Shown: positions 25,359 to 34,813 of the stretch, piece by piece | Position numbering within the stretch: position 1 is the stretch's first letter | Layout of the letters: every line of letters begins with the position of its first letter | Assembly (NCBI RefSeq): GCF_003287895.1 | Contig: NZ_CP030280.1 | Coordinates: forward strand, 2,115,501-2,179,500 | Source of the DNA: Blautia argi | GTDB taxonomy: Bacteria > Bacillota > Clostridia > Lachnospirales > Lachnospiraceae | Length of the DNA: 64,000 nucleotides | Direction of reading: 5' to 3' | Notes under the pieces: model-generated | What the model saw: the letters and a program-made list of their open reading frames with translations, nothing else | The model's database searches: none | What the model was told of the DNA's origin: nothing | Position numbers and translations under genes: made by a program

Positions 25359-27305
25359 CTATCTCTGACTGGATAATTCAGCCAAAAACTTCTGTCGTTC
25401 TTTTATTACTTCGTATAAAGTTTTAATATATGTTTTTTCTACAGAATATCCATGTTTTTTCAGAAAATCTACATTTGTTAAACTTGCTATTCTTAAGAGT
25501 GAATCTACAGCTTCTACTTGACTGTTTTCACCATTTGGGAATTCAGATGGCGAAGCTTTAAATGCTCTTGTATTATTAACAATAATTTTTCCTAATTCAT
25601 CTCCATTTAACATTTCAAGAATTTTCACCTGTAAATATGCACAGTTCTTTTCTATTGATAATCTCATTAATTTCACAAAAATGTTTAAAACAATTTTACA
25701 TTTTTCTGTACTTATCCAGTCTGGTCTGTGTATGTTACGATGTATATAGGTAATATTCTGATACCAAGCCCTACGCTCTGTATGCAGACATGCAAATGCC
25801 AAAAATTCAAAACCTGTTAAAATTGTACTTTCATGGAAAAGTATTTCATTTTTTCTTAAATACTCTGTCCTGAAAATCATACTGTGAAAATCACTTTCTA
25901 AATATTTCCCAATATTTTCTTCCGGATTAGAAATACTACGATATTCTCCAGCCAATGCTCCTGGAACATTTTTCATACAATACATGCTTCCACATACATC
26001 TACATTTTCGGATTCTGTGTACTCAATCCATTCTTTCAAGCTGCTTTTATTTTCATACCAATCATATGTTTCCATAAAGGTGATATATTTTGCTCTTGCA
26101 AGATTCATTCCTCTATTCAAGGCTTCTGCATAAGAAGTATGCGCTATATTTAAAAGACGAATCCTCTTATCCTTAAATAAATACTTATGAAGAATTGCAT
26201 AATTTTCATTTTTCGTACCATTATTCACAAGCAGAATTTCCATTTCTTCTAAAGATTGTTCTAATATATTAGCTATCGTTTCTTCCAGATATTCTGCCTC
26301 AATATCGACTGGAATTACCAAAGAAAGCCTTGGAATTATCTTTTCTTCCTGTGCCACCTGTTCAAAATAATCCACCATTTCCCGTTTCCATTCCGGCATA
26401 TCAAACTTATATTCAGGATAACCACATTTATTCCATACGTCAATCATTTTCGTAGCCAAATCAACTTTATTTTCTAATGAAAGAAAAATAAAATCATCAT
26501 ATAAAAATGGTATACTCCATTCCAGAAATGCCTCTTTGATATGTTCCTTTTCCTGATATTTCATAACAGTTTCAGCAATATCTGCTATCAGTCGCCCGTG
26601 TTCTAATACCTTTTTTTCAGGATCTCCATAAACAGTCTGATTCATCAAAGAACCTTCTCTGCACCAAAAATAATTGTATAATTTATCCGGAATAACAGTA
26701 ATAGACTCTGCTAAAGGATATACTTTACATTGAAAAGCTTTATCCTCTCCAATCATAATCGTTTCATTCAGACGCAGATTATATTTATCTATTAAAGACT
26801 TTTTAATTAAAGTTCTCCAAAGAAATGGTGTCACTGTCATATCATGAAACAACATATTTGCATCAAATTTATCATATTTTCTATATCCGGGAGAAAGACA
26901 TGCATACAGCCAATCACTTGCCCTTGGCGTTTCCGGCAAAATATTGGCGCCGCATACCACTACATCTGATTTTTCCTTTTTTGCAGTGTTATAAAGTTTC
27001 TCAAACATATCCGGCTGTACATAATCATCAGAATCCACAAAACCAATATATTCTCCTCTGGCTCTTTCAATTCCTGCATTTCTGGCAGAAGGAAGCCCTC
27101 CATTTTCTTTGCTTACAATAATAACTCTAGAATCATTCTCCTGATATTTTTTTAAGATTTCCAGACTTTTATCTGTAGAACCATCATTTACACAAATGAC
27201 TTCTATTCTGGTTAATGATTGATTTAAAACACTATCCAAGCATCTTTCAAGATATTCTTCTACATTATAAACTGGTATTAATACCGATACTAATGGTTGC
27301 GCCAT
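25359..27305 (-). CDS. glycosyltransferase with two GT2 domains
   Basis: 648 residues with two family-2 modules. The first (about 4-240) is intact, with SVLIPVYNVEEYLERC, a VNDGSTDKS nucleotide-binding region and the metal-binding VDSDDYVQP. The second (about 330-560) starts LSLVIPVDIEAEYLEETI and aligns with the fold, but in place of the DxD it reads METYDWYEN, so it may be weak or non-catalytic. No membrane helix. It probably adds a sugar to the lipid-linked glycan at the cytoplasmic face. It is 16 bases upstream of glf and 2 bases downstream of the DUF4422/GT8 gene. Confidence 0.85.
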   Translation of the reverse strand: MAQPLVSVLIPVYNVEEYLERCLDSVLNQSLTRIEVICVNDGSTDKSLEILKKYQENDSRVIIVSKENGGLPSARNAGIERARGEYIGFVDSDDYVQPDMFEKLYNTAKKEKSDVVVCGANILPETPRASDWLYACLSPGYRKYDKFDANMLFHDMTVTPFLWRTLIKKSLIDKYNLRLNETIMIGEDKAFQCKVYPLAESITVIPDKLYNYFWCREGSLMNQTVYGDPEKKVLEHGRLIADIAETVMKYQEKEHIKEAFLEWSIPFLYDDFIFLSLENKVDLATKMIDVWNKCGYPEYKFDMPEWKREMVDYFEQVAQEEKIIPRLSLVIPVDIEAEYLEETIANILEQSLEEMEILLVNNGTKNENYAILHKYLFKDKRIRLLNIAHTSYAEALNRGMNLARAKYITFMETYDWYENKSSLKEWIEYTESENVDVCGSMYCMKNVPGALAGEYRSISNPEENIGKYLESDFHSMIFRTEYLRKNEILFHESTILTGFEFLAFACLHTERRAWYQNITYIHRNIHRPDWISTEKCKIVLNIFVKLMRLSIEKNCAYLQVKILEMLNGDELGKIIVNNTRAFKASPSEFPNGENSQVEAVDSLLRIASLTNVDFLKKHGYSVEKTYIKTLYEVIKERQKFLAELSSQR

Positions 27306-27307
27306 GT

Positions 27308-29128
27308 CTATTTACTTCCTTTCCCTGTAATCCCTTTAATCACTTTACCACATGAATATGTAATTGTTTTCTTTAAGCCATTGTGCTGATAGAAAAATCT
27401 TAATTTTCCCAACAAACTATAATTTCTCCATTCTTCGTTTCCGGCATTTATATTTTCTTCTGGTACTGGATGATACTCTGGTACTGGTTGCTGCACTTGT
27501 TCCACCTCATGAGAAGGCTGCCAGTTTGCTTGTCCCCATTCGTTGATTTCTTTCTGCTGTTTTGTATATAAAACTTTTATCGCTCTTGAATTCGGCGCCA
27601 TAAATCCAAATACTGGTGGTACCTTCATAGCATTATCCCACCAAAAAATACTATAAACTCCCTGACTGTCAATCCATGGTTCTATTTCATCGTATACCAA
27701 CAATGCTCTCCATGTAGCCTGCAGTTGAATATCTCCTCTTGTTTGTGCTGCATGTAATATGGAGTTCTTTGCATCTCTTTCTCTATCTCTGGTGACAAAA
27801 TACCATGGAATATATCCTATCTGATTTTCACAAAACCGGTTAAAAATTTCCATTCCATGTTTACCGGCATTTATATCATTTTCGGATTTCTCCCACATCT
27901 TATGCTGTCTGAGCCTTCCGCAATTCAGGACAAGAATATAGGAAGAAAGTTCTTTCTTCTGAGCCTTTACATCATAATCTTTTAATGATGTCCCTACTGC
28001 ATAGTAATCATCAGTACTACAGATTCGATAGAATTCCCCTAAATCCTGAAGTGCAACAATATTCCCAGACATGTATATGCATTTATTGATACCTGATAAT
28101 GCCTCAGATACATAAAGCGGATAAAATTCTTCCTTCACATCCGTATCAATAAATTCTATTTTACAATAAGAATATTTTTTCTCAAATTCGTCAAATTTTT
28201 GTCTTTCATGTGCTTCCAAATGGCCATCATTTAACAGATAAAACTGAAACTGGTTATATCCTTTTGCAGCTTCTAAAATAGATGTCATTGTTGTTCCTAC
28301 CTGGAACAGTTTCTCTCTGCTTACAGGCATTGCAATTGGTATCTTTACCGGATCTTCAATAAAGGAGATAGGAAGCACCTTATATTTTAAACTTTTATCT
28401 GCCATCAATTTTGCTATAAAAATACCGGTTAAACGTTCCGAAATAAAGAATCTTTTTTCACTAACATCTACACGTTTTTCAAATTCTTCCAGAATGTCAA
28501 AAATCCATTCACAATATTGGAAAAATAACTTTTTATTCATAATAAACATATTGCAAAAGTTACTGTAATCTCCTGCAAAATATTCTTTTGTTATTTCCTT
28601 ATATTCCGGATATTTTTCCAGCATAATGTCAACTGCTAAATCTAAGTCTTCCTGTCTGTGATTTTCAATATAATGATTATATACATTAATGACTTTTCCT
28701 ATATGCGTAATAAAATCGCAGCCCTCTAACATATTGTAGACTTTTTCCGGTGAATAATTAATTTCCCTTAAATAGCTTTCTTCATCAAAGTTTTCAATGT
28801 TATATACTATTTTTTCATCTTCTCTAAAGACAAAATGACGTCTATAGTGCATAAGCCCAATATAATCCGGATTTCCTAATTTATCATAATTCTTCCACGC
28901 CCAATATAAACTGGTCATTTCATTGTAACAGCCATTTCGATCTGAAATATTTTCCCCAGTATCATCCCCTATCATATTGTCTAACATCCATTGGTAGTTT
29001 TTATCTCCTGGTGCTGCCTTTTTTCTTGCATTAGCACGACCAACATGAATCGGTGTGAAAATTTCATCTTTAAATAATGTTGCTGGCTTATGATAGCATA
29101 TTAGCAATTTGACATTTTTCATTTTCAT
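27308..29128 (-). CDS. DUF4422 / GT8-like glycosyltransferase fusion
   Basis: 606 residues. The N-terminal third matches DUF4422 glycosyltransferase-like domains (ICYHKPATLFKDEIFTPIHVG; YNEMTSLYWAWKN; DYIGLMHYRRHF). From about residue 275 a GT8-like domain follows (FQVGTTMTSILEAAKGYNQF; ALSGINKCIYMSGNIVALQDL), in which the usual DxD appears as MSGN, so activity of this half is uncertain. The C-terminal 90 residues are a Pro/Gln-rich linker and a basic helix that may touch the membrane. ATG 29128 follows AAAGGGG. Probably one of the chain-building enzymes. Confidence 0.75.
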   Translation of the reverse strand: MKMKNVKLLICYHKPATLFKDEIFTPIHVGRANARKKAAPGDKNYQWMLDNMIGDDTGENISDRNGCYNEMTSLYWAWKNYDKLGNPDYIGLMHYRRHFVFREDEKIVYNIENFDEESYLREINYSPEKVYNMLEGCDFITHIGKVINVYNHYIENHRQEDLDLAVDIMLEKYPEYKEITKEYFAGDYSNFCNMFIMNKKLFFQYCEWIFDILEEFEKRVDVSEKRFFISERLTGIFIAKLMADKSLKYKVLPISFIEDPVKIPIAMPVSREKLFQVGTTMTSILEAAKGYNQFQFYLLNDGHLEAHERQKFDEFEKKYSYCKIEFIDTDVKEEFYPLYVSEALSGINKCIYMSGNIVALQDLGEFYRICSTDDYYAVGTSLKDYDVKAQKKELSSYILVLNCGRLRQHKMWEKSENDINAGKHGMEIFNRFCENQIGYIPWYFVTRDRERDAKNSILHAAQTRGDIQLQATWRALLVYDEIEPWIDSQGVYSIFWWDNAMKVPPVFGFMAPNSRAIKVLYTKQQKEINEWGQANWQPSHEVEQVQQPVPEYHPVPEENINAGNEEWRNYSLLGKLRFFYQHNGLKKTITYSCGKVIKGITGKGSK

Positions 29129-29151
29129 TCTTTCCCCTTTGTAAATTTCTA

Positions 29152-31409
29152 TTAAATTTCTTTCAACTTCTTATTTTCTCTTTCTAATCTATGAAGTTTA
29201 TTTAATGTTTTTACTAATAAAGTATTCTTAGATTCATTTTCTTTCTTTTCTTTATTTAATACTGTTGTAAGCCATTCCAGAGAACTCTTTTTCTCTTCTT
29301 CCAGAATGGTATCCACACTTTTGTAATCAATATTCTCTAACAGAATATCATTACCAATAATTTCCCGTGCATTATCTACCATATGATTTCTTATCTTCAA
29401 CAAATTGAACAATGACTCAAATCTTGTATATCCTCTTGATTTATTTGCAATACAAATAAAATTTTTATGGTATATAAGACCAAAACAAATACCATGATGA
29501 GAATCTGAAAATAAATACTTACAGTCTTTTATTAGCTTAACAAAATCTTCAATTCCTACATTGTCTACAACATTTTTCTGTCCCCACTTTTCTTTACTAG
29601 AATTAAAGGTTTTCATATCTAAAACTACTTTTGCCTTTAGTCCCCAACTTTTCTTCTAGATATTTCACTGCTTCCTTCTTCTCCGGAGTTGGATCTAGAA
29701 TATAACAAAGCATATACTCTCCTTCTGTTTCTACCTTTGCCTGACTTGCTAACTCGTCATAATGTTTTATATCGCAAAGAAAAACTGGATCCAATCGCCT
29801 AACTGCCTCTACCCCGAAGCTCTTATGACAAATTTCTTCTCCTGAAGATTCCCGCACTGAAATGTCATCAAATTGCTGCAAATATGCACTTGCAATTGCT
29901 TTTTCCTCATCTGTACCTTTATACTCTGCATATCCAAGTGAGGTTGCATATGCGAGCTTTTTTTTGTTCTCATCAACAAAATCAAGGAAAAATGTGTATC
30001 CAACCAATCCGACATAACTCTGTACCCATAATTGATCTGAACCCACCATAAATGAATCACAAAAGCGATTACATTCTTGCATTTCATCTATTGACCTCTC
30101 TTTTGATACAGGAAAATGTTTTTCCATAAATTTTATATTATTTTCTGTCACCGGTTCCCATTGTCCTCCGTCAAGTTTAGGAATCCTGAGCATAATTGCT
30201 AACAAATTCATATCATCTAGAATCTTTCCTAATGCAAAATATGTTAACACACTTCCATAATTAGCTGCAAACCACCAACCAACAAGTCCTACATCATATC
30301 TCCATTTTTGTCCATACCACAAAGATTTATGGTAACCATCTTTTTCTAAATGATTAAAGAAAAACTTACGTCCTGGATGTGCTTTATTAGGTCTAACTAA
30401 TTGTCCATTGTATTTTACTGCAAAATCCAAGGGTGCTTCTTTGCATAATTTCATCTGTGGTCTTACCTTTTCGAAAATTTCTTTACCCTTTTCCGTATTT
30501 AACAAGGACCAAAGATGTTCCTTTCCAGTCATTACAAGTTTTATCCCAACGATGTATCTGCCAAAAATCTCCCAATGTAATATCCCCCACACGATTGCGG
30601 TTTGCATATCGACATTGTTTACAACATTTTCTATTAATAATCCCTCCTAAAAATCCGTCATTCCATTTTGACTGATTCCATGCAGCATTAAAAACTGTTC
30701 CATCTTTAAAATAAATTGTAGTAGGTGTTGACCAACCATAAACCGTTTTATCTCTAAAATTTACTTCTTTGATTTCTTTTCCATCTGCTGTTTCCTGCAC
30801 AAAAGATTGATATGCCGTTACTGAATTTGCTCCATGGCACACCAAATCTGCTGTATATAGCCCATTTCTATCTCCTCCTAAAAAGAAATACAAACCTGCT
30901 ACCTGACATGGACATCCAACAAATAAAACTTTTTGTCCTTGTTTTAATACTTCATCTATTTTCTTATATACATTCTCTGTGCTACTTTGAACATATTTAG
31001 ATCCCCTTAATTTAGGCAAGTCTTCTTTTTTGTTAATTATAATATGTTTCACTTCCATATAATCTTCTGTATATGCTGCCCCACATACAATACCATTTTC
31101 CTCTAAAATAACATTTGCCATCAAGGTAAACATACCGCCAGACGAACTCACTTGCCTTATCTCGTTTTCTGCCATCATAGCATAGCAAGCTCCCTCTTGG
31201 TGCTTCATAATCTCTGCTTTTTCCACGTTAAGTTCTGGACAAACTTTTTGACACTGTTTACAATTTATACATAGTTCTTGATTAACTTTAGGATATATAA
31301 ATCCCTCGGAATCGAATACCATATCAATAGCATTTACAGGGCATTTATTATAACATGCACCACAACCTGTACATAACTCTTTATTTAATCTCTCGATAGT
31401 ATCTTTCAT
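29152..31409 (-). pseudogene. ferredoxin/FrhB-like + polysaccharide pyruvyltransferase fusion, two frameshifts
   Basis: If repaired, one 751-residue protein (2258 minus 2 bases = 752 codons). Residues about 1-65 form a two-cluster ferredoxin (CTGCGACYNKCP; CINCKQCQKVCP). About 80-375 is a coenzyme F420 hydrogenase beta-subunit-like domain (VSSSGGMF, VGCPCQVAGLY, VGDITLGDFW). About 400-680 is a polysaccharide pyruvyltransferase domain (ANYGSVLTYFALG, FMVGSDQLW, SDSHHGICFGL). The C-terminus is a coiled coil. The breaks are at 30498-30500 and 29629-29632, each one A too many on the coding strand. ATG 31409 follows GAGGAG. The family probably attaches pyruvyl ketals or related groups to sugars. 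The redox front end implies reduction of donor or product, which is inference. Confidence 0.8.
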
Positions 31410-31459
31410 TTTGTATTCTCCTCATATAATTTTCCAATAATTGTTAAATAAGAACCAAT

Positions 31460-33330
31460 TTATTTGCTTTGATTTTCGTAAACTATTTTATTTATATTTG
31501 CTTCTAACTCTCTTATTTTTTGTTGCATTTTATCAATGCAATAAAGTTTCTCACTATTTAACACTCTTGTTTTTAACCTGTTTTTCAACTTTTGTTCTTT
31601 AAATAAATTCTCTGGTGTATTTATCATTGTTGCTCCTGTAAGAGAATCTATCACATTCGCGATATATACGTATATATCATCAGTATAATAAAGTGGTGCG
31701 CCGCCCCATATATGATTTTCTGAAGCGTATGTAAGCGGTGGTAATTTAATTTTCTTACAATTTGGTAAATATTCATATAAAATAGTATATAATTTTCGAA
31801 ACCATTGATTGTATTTCTGTACTTGATAATTACCTACATAATCCCGCGCTTTTCCGTTATTTGATAATACTTTTTCTGCATACATTGCCTCTATTACATA
31901 TATATCTTCTTGTCGATATCCTTTAGGATTATTTTCTGACCAAGTTATATCTTCAGCAAATTGTTGGAATTTTCTTCTAATTTCTTTTTCTTCTATATCA
32001 AGTGGAGAAATATTTTTATCAATATGTAATTTAGGATTTTTACTAATATTTTCAAAAATTCTATCAACTTTAGACCATATAGGCAAAAACATTTCATTAT
32101 TTTCAGATTTTATTTTACATCTTCCAAGACGTTCTTCCGCCAAGTCTATAAGTAAAATTTTAGCTTTACTGTTTTTAAGTTGTCTTATCGCATCTTGATT
32201 CAGAACTGTGTCAAAACATTCTTTTTTCATACTTTTTAATATTCCCCTCAGGGATTTTATAATCTAATGCTATTTTATTCTGGTACAAACAGGTAATAGG
32301 ATTTCTTTGAATACATGCATTAATTTTATACCTTCCCGGAAAAGAATACCTGAATATATCCCTAGACACACAACTCCCTAATGTATCAATATATATAGGT
32401 TCATATTCTCGCTTCAACATTCCCACATCATTTTTTAAAATATCCATCTGTCTTTTTATCTCATACATCATACTACTATTAGCCGCCCTTGTTTCTGTCC
32501 TATTTTTCAGCGACTGCTCTTTAAACAGATTCTCCAACGTATTTACCTGAGAATATCCACAAGCCACATCTAAGGCTCTCTCAAAATAGAAATATGTATC
32601 CTGCATATAATGCAATGGGTGTGTCCCTCTTATATGGTTTTGTGAGGAATGTGTAAACTCCGGCAGCTTAATAACCTTGCAGTTCTGGAAATACTTATAA
32701 AAAATCAGATATACTTTTCTAAGCCATTCATTATATTCATGCAGCTTATACTTTCCATCATGCTTATGTATATTTCCGTCATTTCCCAGAATATCCGGCG
32801 TATAAAGAGATTCAACCACAATCACATTTCTCTCCAAAATATCCTCTGGGATTTTCCTCGCTATACAGAATATCCTTTGCAAATTTCTTTATCTTTTCTT
32901 CCACTTTCTGCATATCCATTTCCAGCATTGGATATCTCTTTACAATAGAATACCTTTCATTTCCTTCAAAAAGATTATCCAGGAATTCCCCTTGATTTTC
33001 TGCCTGTGCCAACATCGTGATTCCATTTGGTCCTTTGATTTCACAGCGTTCCATAAACTCGTCCGCCAAATCCAGCACCAGAATCTCAGAACGTTTGTTT
33101 AATAACAATTCCGGCAGATTTCTGGACATTTGGGCTCTCAGCATGACTTTGTCATAGCTTGGCATCTTTAATTCATCTACTTCTTTCTTATCCATAAAGA
33201 TGGAGTTTTCATATAAAGAAGTAATGGGCAAATTTCCTGCGCTTTTATAAACCTTATACTTTCCTGGCTGTGTATGACGAAAAATATCTCTTACCACACA
33301 GCTTCCAAACACATCAACTTGTACTGCCAT
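31460..33330 (-). pseudogene. tandem DUF6270-like protein, two frameshifts
   Basis: If repaired, one protein of 622 residues (1871 minus 2 bases = 623 codons) made of two homologous halves. Each half begins GSCVxRDIFR...PGKYK/PGRYK and has a LVLDLADE/LLIDLAEE strand, an SEENPRGY/SENNPKGY motif, an H..H/W motif (SQNHIRGTHPLHY; SENHIWGGAPLYY), and ends NLFKEQxLKNR. The GSC motif resembles the nucleophile block of SGNH-type esterases/acyltransferases, which is my inference. Breaks: 32827-32829 (GAGAAATG, one A too many) and 32222-32227 (six A's, five expected). It overlaps the galactofuranosyltransferase stop by 17 bases. Likely a glycan-modifying protein. Confidence 0.75.
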
Positions 33331-34804
33331 AGTTTCTCTTATAATCCTCCTTATACTTTTTTATAATATGCAAATATTGGTTTTTCACCCTTTTTTCTGT
33401 AATCCGATGAAATGCAGGTGTCACACACTTTAATATTGCTTCTTTCTTACTCAACCACACCCATAACGGCGGTATTTTTCCCCGGGATATTCTGAAAATC
33501 CTTCCACTGCAAAAATGCCACATTGCCAGTGTGCACAAATACTTCAAATCCTGACGTTGATTATTATGAAATTCTGTAAGCCGTTCTTTCCATTTTTGGA
33601 TAAACTCTTCACCATCTTCTGCTTGTCCCCACAAAGCATTGACAACAAGCGCATTTCTAATATCATAGTAAATGATAATGGGGTTTTCACGATATTCATA
33701 TGTTTCATGCCATACTTGAACGCCTGGCAACGTTAAAGTTTCTTTTTGCTGCCTCAGTCCAAACTCTACATCGTCGCAATGGATAAAAAAAGGAAACGGA
33801 CGTCCATGCAAAATACTCTGTATAGGATAAGTACAGAACCACCAGCCACCATAATCCCCTGTCCTCTCTTGTTCCAGAATATTTTCCTGCAGACACATAT
33901 CCAGATTGCCGCCTATATGAATAATATTTCCTTTATTCCAACGCTCTACAGCAGTATACTGAACCTTTCGTTTATCTAAACGGAACATTCTGCCTGCAAT
34001 AGGTCTGTCCTGGTATTCCCCCTTTAACAAACTAAGAAAAGCATATAAGCGATAAAAACTTTCCATCTGAAATTCCACATCATCGTCCATAAAAATTACA
34101 TGTGTATAGCCATGTGTCTGCTGCTCTCTCTGAATCTCTTCCAGACCCCTGGTAAAACCTCCGGTTCCTCCGCCGGCATTAGAATTTTGAAAAACTTTTA
34201 AATAGTCACTATCCATAGGACTGACAAAATCTTGTCCATTATCAATAACAAAGACATGCAGTTTTCCATAAAATTCTGTCTGTGACTGGAAAAAGAAGCT
34301 TTCTGATATTTTTCGAAGGTTTTTTTCTAATTGCTGCTGTCTGTGATATGTACAAATATTTAATGCAAGGCGAACATCTCTTTTCTCATGTTCCTGTACA
34401 CATATATATCTTGCTCCGTAATATTTTACAGAACTTTTAGCACATACTTTCCAGTAAAGAGTTCCACTCCTTATTTCTTCTGGTATATTGATACAAATGG
34501 TCTTTGCACTTTCCAGGTGATACTCATGCTCATAAACAAGTCTGTTTTCCTCTCTGTTTTCAAGAACCTCTATAAGGAATTTAAAATCACCTTGTACTCG
34601 CAATTCAAGTATTACATTCTCTAAATTCGTATACTTCTTCCAATACCCTATATCAAGTGCATTCATATAGGTATCTGTCTGCAGCGCTTCTCCTGCCAGC
34701 AACGTTATACCTTCTGCTGTTCTGTTTGCTGTGCCTGTTTTCCGAAAATAAAGTTCCTGAGCCTTGCACACTTCATCTGGAAATAAAAAATTTTGTATAA
34801 CCAT
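33314..34804 (-). CDS. GlfT2-like galactofuranosyltransferase (GT2)
   Basis: 496-residue transferase with an N-terminal beta-sandwich (about 1-140; LELRVQGDFKFLIEVLEN) and a GT2 catalytic core from about 145. Motifs match polymerising galactofuranosyltransferases: NICTYHRQQQLEKNL, NSNAGGGTGGFTRGL, the metal-binding FMDDDVEF, GDYGGWWFCTYP, the second acidic motif HCDDVEFGLR and WHETYEYR. Such enzymes extend galactofuranose chains using UDP-galactofuranose made by Glf. No membrane segment is seen, though the basic C-terminus (KKYKEDYKRN) could touch the membrane. The presence of glf in the same operon supports the call. Confidence 0.85.
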   Translation of the reverse strand: MVIQNFLFPDEVCKAQELYFRKTGTANRTAEGITLLAGEALQTDTYMNALDIGYWKKYTNLENVILELRVQGDFKFLIEVLENREENRLVYEHEYHLESAKTICINIPEEIRSGTLYWKVCAKSSVKYYGARYICVQEHEKRDVRLALNICTYHRQQQLEKNLRKISESFFFQSQTEFYGKLHVFVIDNGQDFVSPMDSDYLKVFQNSNAGGGTGGFTRGLEEIQREQQTHGYTHVIFMDDDVEFQMESFYRLYAFLSLLKGEYQDRPIAGRMFRLDKRKVQYTAVERWNKGNIIHIGGNLDMCLQENILEQERTGDYGGWWFCTYPIQSILHGRPFPFFIHCDDVEFGLRQQKETLTLPGVQVWHETYEYRENPIIIYYDIRNALVVNALWGQAEDGEEFIQKWKERLTEFHNNQRQDLKYLCTLAMWHFCSGRIFRISRGKIPPLWVWLSKKEAILKCVTPAFHRITEKRVKNQYLHIIKKYKEDYKRNYGSTS

Positions 34805-34813
34805 ATTTCTTAC

